33,050 nucleotides of DNA from Deltaproteobacteria bacterium (GTDB taxonomy: Bacteria; Desulfobacterota; Desulfomonilia; UBA1062): positions 1-33,050 of the forward strand of contig DSBG01000109.1 in the NCBI GenBank assembly GCA_011046135.1, in the 5' to 3' direction. The position numbers were made by a program, and so were the translations under genes. Positions 8,787-17,275 of the stretch are shown in pieces. The stretch's first letter is position 1. Each line of letters opens with the position of its first letter. The notes under the pieces are model-generated. The model was not told where the DNA came from, ran no database searches, and worked only from the letters and a program-made list of their open reading frames with translations.

Positions 8787-9581
8787 TCAGCCGTATGCCC
8801 GTGCGGCGCAGACATCGTCGAGGGACCTCTGCTGGATCACCTCTCCGTGCCTGCTGATGACGATTTCAGAAAGGGGTACGGTCACGCCTGAACGGTGCAG
8901 TGCATCGAGGGCCCCATGGACAAAGGCGCTGCAGCACGGCACCTCCATGCGCACCACGGTGAGAGAACGCGGGCGTGCCGTGGAAAGGATATCTGCCAGG
9001 CGCGTGATGTGTGCCTCGAGGTTGTCCAGTTTGGGGCATCCGATGGCAACGGTTCTTCCCCTGAGAAAATCTGCGTGGAGGTTGGCGGAGGCAACGGCTA
9101 CACAGTCTGCAAGCAGCAGGAGGTCCGAATTCTTCAGATAGTTCGCGTTCGGGCTCAAGAGCTGGAGCTTCACCGGCCAGTGGGTGAGCTCCGAGGGGGT
9201 GGACTCTGTGGTGATTTCCCGGGTTTCTTCCCCGGGACAGGTCTCCTTCAGGAACATTGCAGCCGACGAGGAACACCCGCAGGCCAGAATAGGTGCTGGT
9301 TCGTGTGCATGGAGGTGGGGCTTATGGGCTGTATGGCGACTCTCGATGTGCGCGTGTACCGCCGCTTCGCTGAATTCCTCTGCCTCCCGTTCTATGATGG
9401 TGAGCGCCCCCTCGGGGCAGGTTCCGATGCACGCACCGATCCCGTCGCAGAGAATCTCGCCTTTGATCCGTGCCTTGCCATTCACGAGTTCCAGCGCTCC
9501 CTCGGCACATGCGAGGATACACTGACCGCACCCCGTGCACCTTTCTTCGTCGATCTCGATGATCTTCCTGATCTGCTTCAT
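8787..9581 (-). CDS. 4Fe-4S dicluster ferredoxin-like protein with Cys-rich C-terminus
   Basis: The first 60 residues of this 264-residue protein hold two ferredoxin motifs. The first is complete, CTGCGQCILAC (Cys15, 18, 21, 25). The second, CDGIGACIGTCP (Cys45, 51, 55), lacks the usual second cysteine, with Ile48 in its place. The remaining 200 residues contain further cysteine pairs (ACGCSSS, GCPKLDN, VPCCSAF) and resemble a class of Fe-S proteins with an uncharacterised C-terminal domain. An electron-transfer role is likely; the partner is unknown. AAGGA precedes the ATG. The gene is divergent from a Crp/Fnr regulator across 125 bp that contains a TTGAC-type palindrome, which suggests redox or nitrosative control (inference). 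Confidence 0.82.
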   Translation of the reverse strand: MKQIRKIIEIDEERCTGCGQCILACAEGALELVNGKARIKGEILCDGIGACIGTCPEGALTIIEREAEEFSEAAVHAHIESRHTAHKPHLHAHEPAPILACGCSSSAAMFLKETCPGEETREITTESTPSELTHWPVKLQLLSPNANYLKNSDLLLLADCVAVASANLHADFLRGRTVAIGCPKLDNLEAHITRLADILSTARPRSLTVVRMEVPCCSAFVHGALDALHRSGVTVPLSEIVISRHGEVIQQRSLDDVCAARAYG

Positions 9582-9606
9582 CGCGTCCTTCCTTCCCGCA
9601 TTTTTA

Positions 9607-9620
9607 TTCTACATATAGAA
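9607..9620. promoter_or_regulatory. AT-rich palindrome TTCTA-CATA-TAGAA
   Basis: A perfect 5-bp inverted repeat with a 4-bp centre lies 26 bp before the ferredoxin-like gene. On the minus strand it contains TATATG at 9617-9612, which could be a -10 element. A start about 9605 would put the TTGAC palindrome at roughly -41.5, the usual site for an Fnr-type activator. Confidence 0.35.
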
Positions 9621-9638
9621 GAAGCGGCGGGGTCAGGC

Positions 9639-9654
9639 CTTGACCCAGGTCAAG
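9639..9654. promoter_or_regulatory. Fnr/HcpR-type operator palindrome
   Basis: CTTGACC-CA-GGTCAAG is a perfect inverted repeat with 7-bp arms, midway between the divergent ferredoxin-like and Crp/Fnr genes. Its TTGA half-sites are those read by Fnr-class helices bearing an E..SR signature, which the adjacent regulator has. It is therefore a likely autoregulatory and target operator. Confidence 0.6.
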
Positions 9655-9706
9655 ATGAGATAATTTTCACGTTGCATGATTTCCGGATCAACCGTAGAGT
9701 CTTGTT

Positions 9707-10375
9707 ATGGAACTGCGTGACCATGTACGGCAGGCAGACCTCTTCAGCGGTCTGTCTGAAGACATCATTTCCCGGCTTGCATCCCGTGCACGGGTCATCT
9801 CTTGTGCACAGGGAGACCTGCTCTTCACCGAGGGACAGGAGGGGAGCGCTTTTTTCCTCCTGATCGAGGGTGCTCTCAGACTGTTCAAAACCTCTCCCGG
9901 CGGTCAGGAGATCTCGCTCAAGCTGGTGAAGCCCGGTGAGATCTTTGCAGAGGTCATCCTGTTCGAGAACCCCAGCTACCCGGTCAATGCAATGGCCATC
10001 ACCGGGGCGCGCATGATGTCATTCGAACGAAGCCACGTTCTCGGCCTTCTCGATGAGAAGAAGTTCCGTAACGAGTTCATTGTAAATCTCATGAGGAAAC
10101 AGCGCTACCTGGCCGAGCGGATCCTCTACCTCACGACCTATGACGTGGAAGAGCGGTTTTTCAGATTTCTGATCGAGAGGTACGGTCACGCCGGAAGGTA
10201 CACGGTCGACATGGCAAAAAAAGATATTGCATCCGCTATCGGAACGATTCCCGAAACATTCTCTCGCCTCATCAAGCGCCTGAAGAAACAGGGGATGCTT
10301 CAGTGGGAGGGAAACTCTCTCACCATAGAGAAGGACTACCTCAATCTTTTCAACGACGAGTCTGGGAATCCCTAG
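9707..10375 (+). CDS. Crp/Fnr family transcriptional regulator
   Basis: This 222-residue protein has a cyclic-nucleotide-type beta-barrel (about 10-120), a dimer helix and a C-terminal winged helix-turn-helix. The recognition helix reads IPETFSRLIKRL, with Glu183, Ser186 and Arg187 matching the E..SR signature by which Fnr contacts TTGA half-sites. Only one cysteine is present (Cys33), so it cannot bind an Fnr-type 4Fe-4S cluster by cysteines; heme or another ligand would be needed, as in Dnr- or HcpR-like proteins. The palindrome 52 bp upstream fits its predicted specificity. It probably controls itself and the divergent ferredoxin-like gene. Confidence 0.88.
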   Translation: MELRDHVRQADLFSGLSEDIISRLASRARVISCAQGDLLFTEGQEGSAFFLLIEGALRLFKTSPGGQEISLKLVKPGEIFAEVILFENPSYPVNAMAITGARMMSFERSHVLGLLDEKKFRNEFIVNLMRKQRYLAERILYLTTYDVEERFFRFLIERYGHAGRYTVDMAKKDIASAIGTIPETFSRLIKRLKKQGMLQWEGNSLTIEKDYLNLFNDESGNP

Positions 10376-10484
10376 CTGGCCTGGAGTGGAGGCGAGACAC
10401 TGAATAAGCGCACCGGTGTGCACAAAGTTCACGGGAGAGAATTTTTCGAACCGCCTGATCGTGATCCGGTTTAACGAGAGGCAG

Positions 10485-11405
10485 TTACGAACGCTTTGCC
10501 ATCACCCTGAAGAGGGCATATCCCCAGAGCTGGGAGACGATCATGCCGGCAAACATGAGGGCGCACCCGGAGAGTTCCCTTGGGGTCAGGATCTCATCGA
10601 GCATGATCCAACCCCCGAGCGCTGCGAACACGGCCTCGAGACTCAGAAGGATTGCGGCGTGTGCCGGGTGTGCATTCTTCTGTGCCACCACCTGGAGGGT
10701 GTAGGCTATTCCAACGGACAGTACACCACCGTAGAGGATGGGGATGCTCGCCTGGACCAGTGCCGGCCCTGCGGTGGCCTCGAAGATAAGTGAAGTAATG
10801 AGGCTCAGCAGTGAGCAGATCGCATACTGGATGAAGGCGAGTTGGAGTGAATCGAACCTGGGCGAGAGCCAGCCGATAATGATCACGTGGCCGGCCCAGA
10901 AAAAGGCGCCGATGAACACGAGAAGATCACCGAATGATATGGTAAACTGCTCCGTGACACTGAGCAGGTACATGCCGAAGGCTGCAAGGAGAACACCAAT
11001 CCATGTTCCTGCAGAGGTTCTCTGCCCGAGAAACAGGCCCAAGATCGGAACGATGACCACGTAGAGGCCGGTAATGAACCCTGCGTTGCCTGCGGTGGTA
11101 TGGACGATGCCCGTCTGCTGGAGGGACGATCCGGCGAAGAGGACAAGCCCGGCAATAAAGCCACCACCCAGGAGGCCCCCCCATCCTGGATTCTCTGCAG
11201 ACTTCTGTGATGATCCGTGGATCGTCCCGTTTCTGAGAATGATGGGCAGGAGCACCATGCACCCCAGGGCGAAGCGGATTCCGTTGAAGATGAAGGGTCC
11301 GACATACTCCATCCCGACGCGCTGTGCCACGAACGCAAATCCCCAGATCGTTGCCGTGGTGAGGAGCAGGGTATCAGATTTCAGCGTTCTCGTGTTCAGG
11401 GACAT
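10485..11405 (-). CDS. EamA/DMT family transporter
   Basis: The protein (306 residues) has about ten hydrophobic helices in two EamA repeats. The first begins at TIWGFAFVAQRVGMEYVGPF; the second contains the conserved glycine-rich stretch SLEAVFAALGGWIMLDE. It lies in the inner membrane and moves a small metabolite, often an amino acid or nucleoside in this superfamily; the substrate cannot be read from sequence. It converges with the Crp/Fnr gene (109 bp between stops) and diverges from the rhomboid gene. It has no operon partner in the window. Confidence 0.88.
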   Translation of the reverse strand: MSLNTRTLKSDTLLLTTATIWGFAFVAQRVGMEYVGPFIFNGIRFALGCMVLLPIILRNGTIHGSSQKSAENPGWGGLLGGGFIAGLVLFAGSSLQQTGIVHTTAGNAGFITGLYVVIVPILGLFLGQRTSAGTWIGVLLAAFGMYLLSVTEQFTISFGDLLVFIGAFFWAGHVIIIGWLSPRFDSLQLAFIQYAICSLLSLITSLIFEATAGPALVQASIPILYGGVLSVGIAYTLQVVAQKNAHPAHAAILLSLEAVFAALGGWIMLDEILTPRELSGCALMFAGMIVSQLWGYALFRVMAKRS

Positions 11406-11726
11406 CGATCGTTTCCACCAGGTCGGTGTTCATCATGTGCTCGATCCTGCCGGGATGAATTTTTCTATACAAGCCTCCGAGGTTCTCCGCAGAGATCTCC
11501 CTGCAGGCTCGTGAGGTGCGACATACCTGTTCTCATTGCCGGAGTCAAGAAAGGAAACAGGGCTGTTTCTTCGTAGGGACAGGATTACCGGTTCATTTCC
11601 CCTCCGGTGTGTGGTAGTCTGTGTCGAGGCAGATCATGTTGACGTATACCTCCATACAGGTGGTTCAGTGAGACAACACGGGATTGAACAGAGTGATCTT
11701 GAATAAGCACGAGCGGGTGAACATCC
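11406..11726. other. Divergent intergenic region, EamA/rhomboid
   Basis: This 321-bp gap contains no convincing gene. It must hold start signals for both flanking genes, but I see no strong -35/-10 pair. The only clear element is the palindrome at 11554-11569. Confidence 0.5.
11554..11569. promoter_or_regulatory. Operator-like palindrome GAAACAG-GG-CTGTTTC
   Basis: Seven-bp perfect arms are separated by two bases, about 150 bp upstream of both divergent genes (EamA and rhomboid). The short centre suits a dimeric repressor site better than an RNA hairpin. No cognate regulator is identified. Confidence 0.3.
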
Positions 11727-12491
11727 ATGTTTCCCTTGCGTGACGAGAACCCGACCCTGCATACCTCCTTTGCAACCTTTCTCATCATCGCACTCAATGC
11801 CGCGGCGTGGATCTTTCTCCAGGGGTTCGGCATGAACCCGGAGCTTGCCATTTCGGTCTGCCGCTTCGGCCTGATCCCCGGTGAACTCCTCGGCATTGTG
11901 CCTCCCGGCACACAGGTTCCCATGGGCAGAGAGATTTCCTGCGTGATCGATGGGAGTGCCAGCTGGCTCACGGTCTTCAGCTCCATGTTCATGCACGGAG
12001 GGTGGCTCCACCTCATCGGAAATATGTGGTTTCTCTACCTGTTCGGCGACAACGTGGAGGATGCCATGGGCCCGGTGCGGTTCGTGGTGTTTTACCTCAT
12101 CTGCGGCGTTGCCGCGGTTGCTGCCCAGATGATTTCAAACCCTGCGAGCCCCATACCCATGGTCGGTGCCTCAGGGGCCATCGGGGGCGTCATGGGTGCC
12201 TATGTCCTGCTCTATCCCCGCGCACCGGTCCATGTTCTGGTTTTTTTCGGGTTCTTCATCACGCGCATCGTGGTTCCCGCATACTTCATGCTCGGCTTCT
12301 GGTTTCTCCTCCAGGTCATCGAGGGAATCTTCACCCTTGGAGCTCCCGGCGGCGGCGTGGCGTTCTGGGCTCATATCGGGGGTTTCCTCGCGGGCGTCGT
12401 GCTGGTCAGGGAGTTCTGTGTGGCGGGCAGGCTGAAGGGCTGCAGACAGAAGCGCGGATCCACAAAGGGGATTATCCGCAGGATCAGGTAG
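11727..12491 (+). CDS. Rhomboid family intramembrane serine protease
   Basis: The sequence (254 residues) shows the full catalytic dyad, GASGAIGG with Ser149 and AHIGGF with His216, on predicted membrane helices. Also present is the family block FMHGGWLHLIGNMWFLYLFG (89-108). About six or seven hydrophobic segments are visible, and a loop of about 40 residues follows the first helix. It cleaves membrane-protein substrates within the bilayer; bacterial substrates are rarely known. The C-terminal tail is short and basic (KGCRQKRGSTKGIIRRIR). It is probably transcribed alone, because 382 bp separate it from the next gene, which has its own promoter. Confidence 0.92.
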   Translation: MFPLRDENPTLHTSFATFLIIALNAAAWIFLQGFGMNPELAISVCRFGLIPGELLGIVPPGTQVPMGREISCVIDGSASWLTVFSSMFMHGGWLHLIGNMWFLYLFGDNVEDAMGPVRFVVFYLICGVAAVAAQMISNPASPIPMVGASGAIGGVMGAYVLLYPRAPVHVLVFFGFFITRIVVPAYFMLGFWFLLQVIEGIFTLGAPGGGVAFWAHIGGFLAGVVLVREFCVAGRLKGCRQKRGSTKGIIRRIR

Positions 12492-12678
12492 CTTCCTTTG
12501 AACAACGCTTTGCCAGCACATCTGACACCGGGAGGTCCACGATCTGCCTGAAGGAGCGCCGTTGCAGGGTTTTCTTCCCTTGAACCTTTGGATACGACAT
12601 CACCAGATTCAGAAACGCTTCCCCATTCCGTTCACCCGTGTAAAGACAAGGGGGAGAAACGGGAGAGAATCGGAAAGA

Positions 12679-12726
12679 GGTTTCCTAGTGAACCCCGCAC
12701 CTGATGAGCGGAGAACTCAGGAAACT
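12679..12726 (+). other. 48-nt potential RNA hairpin
   Basis: GTTTCCT (12680-12686) pairs with AGGAAAC (12719-12725). Inside, AGT pairs with ACT and CCGC with GCGG. The element lies in the 382-bp gap before pckG, upstream of the predicted pckG promoter. No T-run follows, so it is not an ordinary terminator. It might be an RNA end-protecting structure for the rhomboid transcript or a small RNA element. Confidence 0.3.
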
Positions 12727-12810
12727 ACATGGTGTTTTGCGTCAATGCTTACCGGGTGTGTCCTGAAAAAACCTAAAAAAGAAGATTCTCCATCAGGGTG
12801 AAAGGAACTC

Positions 12811-12839
12811 TTGAAAAAGGGTTTAGGCTTCTGTATAGT
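12811..12839 (+). promoter_or_regulatory. Predicted sigma-70 promoter of pckG
   Basis: TTGAAA (12811-12816), a 17-bp spacer and TATAGT (12834-12839) form a near-consensus promoter. Transcription would begin near 12846, about 28 bp before the pckG ATG at 12874. The TTG of the -35 box opens a longer reading frame for pckG, but it would lie upstream of this transcript. Confidence 0.65.
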
Positions 12840-12873
12840 GTTTGCCTACAAAACAGCGAAGAGGAGCAGCCCC

Positions 12874-14664
12874 ATGAATGGAGTTCCCAAACACGAAAGA
12901 CTCATTGCCTGGGTTCAGGAAATGGCAGATCGGTGCCAGCCTGATCAGATCTACTGGTGTGACGGCAGCAAAGAGGAATATGACCGTTTGATGGCCATGA
13001 TGGTCACGAGCGGGAGCGCTATTCCTCTGAAGACGCGTCCTAACAGTTTCCTCTTCCGCTCGCATCCGAGCGACGTGGCCCGTGTGGAAGACCGGACGTA
13101 CATCAGCACGCAGAAGCCAGACGATGCCGGGCCCACGAACAACTGGATCGACCCGGGTGAGCTCAGGGAGATCATGAAAAAACTCTATGATGGCTGCATG
13201 AAGGGACGCACCATGTACGTGATTCCCTTTTCCATGGGGCCTATCGGGTCTCCCATCGCCAAGATCGGCATCGAGATCACCGACAGTCCCTACGTGGTAT
13301 GCAACATGCACATCATGACCCGCGTGGGCACCAGGGTGCTCGAGGTCCTGGGAACCGAGGGAGAATTCATCCCCTGCATGCATTCCGTTGGGGCGCCCCT
13401 TGAACCCGGCGACAAGGATGAAGCGTGGCCATGCGCGCCCATGGAGAAGAAGTACATCAGCCACTTCCCCGAAGAAAATCTGATCTGGTCCTTTGGTTCC
13501 GGATACGGAGGAAACGCTCTGCTCGGAAAGAAGTGCCTTGCGCTTCGCATCGCTTCTGCCATGGCACACCGGGAGGGGTGGATGGCAGAGCACATGCTGA
13601 TCCTTCGCTTCACGAGCCCAGGGGGCAAGCGCTACCACATCGCGGCAGCCTTTCCTTCGGCCTGCGGCAAGACAAACCTGGCCATGCTCCAGCCCACCGT
13701 TGAGGGTTGGACCTGTGAAACCATCGGAGATGATATCGCCTGGATGAAGATCGGTCCTGACGGAAGGCTCTATGCCATCAACCCCGAGGCCGGTTTCTTC
13801 GGCGTCGCCCCGGGAACGTCCTACGATTCCAACCCCATGGCAATGGATTCACTGCACGAGAACATCATCTTCACCAACTGCGCGCTCACCGACGACGGGG
13901 ATGTGTGGTGGGAAGACATGGATGGAGACCCGCCGACCCATGCCATCGACTGGAAAGGCAGAGACTGGACACCGGAAAGCAAAGACCCGGGAGCACATCC
14001 GAACGCACGCTTCACAGCTCCTGCCTCACAGTGTCCCTGCATCTGTGAAGACTGGGAGAAGCCCGAGGGCGTTCCCATCGACATCTTCATCTTTGGCGGG
14101 AGGAGGACAGGGGTGGTTCCCCTGGTCACCGAGGCATTCAACTGGGATCACGGGGTTTTCCTCGGAGCCACGGCATCATCAGAAACAACGGCAGCCAACA
14201 TCGGAGACATCGGAACGCTCAGGCGCGACTCCTTTGCCATGAAACCCTTCTGCGGCTACAACATGGGCGATTACTTCCAGCACTGGCTCACCATGGGTGA
14301 CGCCCTGGGAGACAAGGCCCCCCGGATCTTCTACGTGAACTGGTTCCGAAGGGACAGCGACGGGAAGTTTCTCTGGCCGGGATTCGGCGAGAATTCCAGG
14401 GTGCTCAAGTGGATGTGCGAGCGAGTCGACGGCAAGTCCGGTGCATATGAGACCCCCATCGGGCTTCTTCCGGAGGACGGCGCCCTAGACCTGAAGGGGT
14501 TGAATGTCTCCCCTGGGATCATGCAGGAGCTGCTCAAAATCGATGAGGAGGCCTGGAAGGCGGAGATCCCCACCATCGAGAAGCACTTCTCGCAGTTTGG
14601 AGATCGTCTGCCACAGCGTTTGAAGGAGCAGCTGGACGAGCTCAGGAAACGCTTCGGTCTTTAG
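12874..14664 (+). CDS. pckG: Phosphoenolpyruvate carboxykinase (GTP)
   Basis: This enzyme interconverts oxaloacetate plus GTP with phosphoenolpyruvate, CO2 and GDP, linking the TCA intermediates to gluconeogenesis. The 596-residue length is normal for the GTP class. The nucleotide P-loop FPSACGKTN (260-268) includes the reactive cysteine Cys264 and Lys266. The conserved stretches [24 protein letters not shown] and FYVNWFRRD are all present. The ATG at 12874 was chosen because GAGGAG lies 7 bp upstream and the predicted promoter covers the alternative TTG at 12811. In an anaerobe it may run in either direction. Two 2-hydroxyacyl-CoA dehydratase-type genes follow after 170 bp with their own promoter candidate. 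Confidence 0.96.
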   Translation: MNGVPKHERLIAWVQEMADRCQPDQIYWCDGSKEEYDRLMAMMVTSGSAIPLKTRPNSFLFRSHPSDVARVEDRTYISTQKPDDAGPTNNWIDPGELREIMKKLYDGCMKGRTMYVIPFSMGPIGSPIAKIGIEITDSPYVVCNMHIMTRVGTRVLEVLGTEGEFIPCMHSVGAPLEPGDKDEAWPCAPMEKKYISHFPEENLIWSFGSGYGGNALLGKKCLALRIASAMAHREGWMAEHMLILRFTSPGGKRYHIAAAFPSACGKTNLAMLQPTVEGWTCETIGDDIAWMKIGPDGRLYAINPEAGFFGVAPGTSYDSNPMAMDSLHENIIFTNCALTDDGDVWWEDMDGDPPTHAIDWKGRDWTPESKDPGAHPNARFTAPASQCPCICEDWEKPEGVPIDIFIFGGRRTGVVPLVTEAFNWDHGVFLGATASSETTAANIGDIGTLRRDSFAMKPFCGYNMGDYFQHWLTMGDALGDKAPRIFYVNWFRRDSDGKFLWPGFGENSRVLKWMCERVDGKSGAYETPIGLLPEDGALDLKGLNVSPGIMQELLKIDEEAWKAEIPTIEKHFSQFGDRLPQRLKEQLDELRKRFGL

Positions 14665-14782
14665 TACGGGTTCTTTCCTGGAATAAAACGGGTTCCGGAA
14701 ACTGGCCGGACAGTGTGGTCAGCACCGGGGCCCGCCCGTCTATCAGTTTTTTCACAGCCATTGACAAATCCCCTCGAAAACG

Positions 14783-14812
14783 TTGACGGTACCTTCGCTG
14801 CTGCTGTAGTAT
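14783..14812 (+). promoter_or_regulatory. Predicted promoter of the dehydratase pair
   Basis: TTGACG (14783-14788), an 18-bp spacer and TAGTAT (14807-14812) lie just before the first subunit gene. The start would be near 14819, 16 bp before the ATG. A second TTGACA at 14761 has no matching -10. Confidence 0.45.
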
Positions 14813-14834
14813 TGTCAGACAGGACGACGAAGGT

Positions 14835-15953
14835 ATGGTGCATGAACAGCACATGGTTCCCTTTACCGAGGCAGCGTTCCATCGCACGGAGCGACTTCGG
14901 AACACGGCAGCGTCGGGGAAAAAGATCATCGGGTATTTCTGCACGTACACCCCGATCGAGCTCATCCATGCAAGCGGGTTTCTGCCCGTGAGGATCTGGG
15001 GAGAACAGGTTCGGGTTGAGCAGGCGTATACGCTGGTGCCAAACTTCATCTGTCCTTACATGCGCCAGTCCCTCGAGCGTGCCATGGCAGGAGAGTACGA
15101 TTTCCTCTCTGGGCTTGTGCAGGGGTACACGTGCGATATCGCCTGCGGCCTCTTCAATGTCTGGAAAGAGAACATCCCCCTGGAACTCTTCCACAGTCTT
15201 CCGCTCCCCTACAACGACACAGAGGATTCACGGTTGTTTTTCCGTGAAGGGGTGCAAGAACTCCTCGACAAACTCTCAGGGATTGGTGGCTGCTTCAGCG
15301 AAGATTCCCTTGAAGAAACCCTTATGATCTATGGGCAGATCCGGGAGCATCTCCTGGCCCTGGATGTGATGCGGTCAACCCGGAGGTTTGCTTTCGGAGC
15401 AGAGGCTTTCGCGGCAATGCTCAGGGCTGGATTTTTCCTGGATCCGCTGGAATACCTGGGTATGCTTGCAGACCTGAAGGAGGCACTGGAAGAAAAAGAG
15501 AAGAGCCCTGCAGAGGGGATCCCGGTTATTCTCTCGGGGAGTCTCATAGAGAATTCCCCGGTTCTGGCCCTCATCGAAGAGCTTGGTGGAGTGATTGTAT
15601 CCGACGATCTCTGTGACGGGATGCGCAATGCCTCTCCTGCATATGGTACGGGCGCAACCCCCACCGAACGGCTCCTGGACCGGTACATGAGGCGGCTTCC
15701 CTGTCCGGCCAGGGCGAGACCAAGTTCCCGGGCCTCGCTCCTCCTTGATCAGGTGCGCACATCACGTGCCCGTGGTGTTGTTTTCGTGTTCCAGAAGTTC
15801 TGCTCCCCGCATCTCGCAGACTACCCGAGTGTTTCTGAAACCCTCAAGAAGAAAGGATTTCCCAGCATTCTCATTGAACTGGACGAAGAGGGAGTCATGG
15901 ATGGTCAGATCAGGACCAGGCTGGAAACCTTTTTCAGTATGCTGGAGGACTGA
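14835..15953 (+). CDS. 2-hydroxyacyl-CoA dehydratase D-family subunit (HgdB/BcrC-like), first
   Basis: The protein (372 residues) belongs to the HGD-D family that forms the [4Fe-4S] subunits of 2-hydroxyacyl-CoA dehydratases and class I benzoyl-CoA reductases. Recognisable features are GYFCTYTPIELIHASGFLPV near the N-terminus, FICPYMRQSLE (Cys73), YTCDIAC (Cys100, Cys104), DDLCDGMRN (Cys260), LPCP (Cys290) and FQKFCSPH (Cys323). These cysteines are candidate cluster ligands. The second subunit gene begins one base after its stop, so the pair should form one heterodimer. No BLAST-level distinction between dehydratase and reductase is possible by eye. No ATP-dependent activator is nearby. Confidence 0.85.
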   Translation: MVHEQHMVPFTEAAFHRTERLRNTAASGKKIIGYFCTYTPIELIHASGFLPVRIWGEQVRVEQAYTLVPNFICPYMRQSLERAMAGEYDFLSGLVQGYTCDIACGLFNVWKENIPLELFHSLPLPYNDTEDSRLFFREGVQELLDKLSGIGGCFSEDSLEETLMIYGQIREHLLALDVMRSTRRFAFGAEAFAAMLRAGFFLDPLEYLGMLADLKEALEEKEKSPAEGIPVILSGSLIENSPVLALIEELGGVIVSDDLCDGMRNASPAYGTGATPTERLLDRYMRRLPCPARARPSSRASLLLDQVRTSRARGVVFVFQKFCSPHLADYPSVSETLKKKGFPSILIELDEEGVMDGQIRTRLETFFSMLED

Positions 15954-15954
15954 C

Positions 15955-17220
15955 GTGGCCGGCACCGGTAAGTCGAAGAAACGTCTGAATGCAGCCAGAG
16001 AGCTGACACAGGTCGTGGCTGACTATTACCTGGAATGTCAGCAGGCCCATGACCAGGGAAAGCCCGTGGGGTGGATGCCGCCCATGAACGGTGTCATCGA
16101 GGTCTTCTATGCCATGGATCTCCAGCCGGTTTTTCCTGAAAACTGGTCTCCCGTGTGTGCCGCGTTCGGCCTGACCCCCGGGAATTTCGAGGTGTCCGAG
16201 GGCATGGGGTATTCACGCGACCTGTGTGGGTACCTGAGGAATATCGTGGGATATGTCTACTCGGACATGCATGCTGCACACGTACCCCTGGGAGGTCTGC
16301 CCGAGCCTGATCTTCTGATCTCCTTCGGCGGCGGGTGCATCCCGGCCATGAAGATTTTCCAGATTCTGGAACAGCGATTCCCTTCGTCCCGAATCTTTTC
16401 TGCAGATCTGCCCCAGGTTGCGGTGGAAGACATCCGCGACCATCACATCAGGTACGCAGTCAGTGAGATACACAGGCTCATCGATTTTCTCACCAGGGCC
16501 ACTGGAAAGAAAATGGATTATGACCGGCTCGAGGAGGCGGTGATCCTCTCAGACAAAGCCTGTGCCTTGTGGGACGAGATCATGTCTTACAGAAGATTCA
16601 TCCCCACCCCCATTTCCGCGGCCGAGATCGGCATCATGTTCGTGATGGTAACCCGGCAGGGAACCCAGGTAGCCGTTGATTTCCTCACCAAGGTGAGGGA
16701 TGAGGTGCGCCAGCGTGCCAATGACGGGATCGGAGTCCTCGAGGATGAACAGGTCAGACTCTTCTGGGACAATATTCCCCTGTGGTACAACATGGGACTG
16801 TTCAACGCATTCGAGCATATGGGCGGGGTCTTTGTGGCGGAAACCTACTCTGCTGCGTGGTCGCTGAGGTTGGATACATCCAATCCCCTCGAAGCGCTGG
16901 CCATGAAAAGCCTCATGTCCTACTCGCTGGTCTCCTGCCTCTCCATCAGGCGGCGTAAGGAGATGGTTCTCAAGGCATGCAGGGACTACGCGATCGACGG
17001 CGCCGTGTTTCACCAGAACAAGTCATGTGTTCCCATCACCATCGGCCAGACCGATATCCGGCGTGCGCTGCTCAAGGAACTCGACATCCCCTCGATCACC
17101 ATCGATGCTGATCACATGGACGCTCGCAATTTCTCCCATGCCCAGTTCCAGACCCGTGCCGATGCCTTCATGGAGATGCTCCTTGAAAAGAAAAGGGACA
17201 GGGGAAGGCCTGGCGTCTGA
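15955..17220 (+). CDS. 2-hydroxyacyl-CoA dehydratase D-family subunit (HgdB/BcrB-like), second
   Basis: A GTG start at 15955 is set by GGAGG (15944-15948) inside the previous gene, 6 bp before it; the two genes are separated by one base and must be translationally linked. The product has 421 residues. The motif MPPMNGVIEVFYAMDLQPVF is typical for the larger subunit, followed by RDLCGYLRNIVG (Cys91), FGGGCIPAMK (Cys128) and FHQNKSCVPITIGQ near the C-terminus, where the family has N-[RK]-S-C-x-P. It should carry a [4Fe-4S] cluster and bind the acyl-CoA together with its partner. The natural substrate could be a hydroxyacyl-CoA from amino-acid fermentation or an aromatic acyl-CoA. Confidence 0.86.
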   Translation: MAGTGKSKKRLNAARELTQVVADYYLECQQAHDQGKPVGWMPPMNGVIEVFYAMDLQPVFPENWSPVCAAFGLTPGNFEVSEGMGYSRDLCGYLRNIVGYVYSDMHAAHVPLGGLPEPDLLISFGGGCIPAMKIFQILEQRFPSSRIFSADLPQVAVEDIRDHHIRYAVSEIHRLIDFLTRATGKKMDYDRLEEAVILSDKACALWDEIMSYRRFIPTPISAAEIGIMFVMVTRQGTQVAVDFLTKVRDEVRQRANDGIGVLEDEQVRLFWDNIPLWYNMGLFNAFEHMGGVFVAETYSAAWSLRLDTSNPLEALAMKSLMSYSLVSCLSIRRRKEMVLKACRDYAIDGAVFHQNKSCVPITIGQTDIRRALLKELDIPSITIDADHMDARNFSHAQFQTRADAFMEMLLEKKRDRGRPGV

Positions 17221-17275
17221 ACCCGGGACGAGTGATTGTATCTTCCGAAACCCTAATTCTCGGCACGTACCCTTC

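Noticed and set aside
12680-12727. Hammerhead-ribozyme-like core (CTGATGAG followed by GGAAAC) in the rhomboid-pckG gap
   Set aside because: Stem I can form only three pairs, stem II bases between the two core parts do not pair, and stem III fails next to the cleavage position.
12562-12801. Plus-strand 79-codon frame before pckG
   Set aside because: Low-quality composition, no ribosome site of note, and it spans the hairpin and runs up to the pckG promoter.
14642-15194. Long minus-strand frames across the start of the dehydratase gene
   Set aside because: They are antisense shadows of a gene with clear family motifs; long antisense frames are common in GC-rich DNA.
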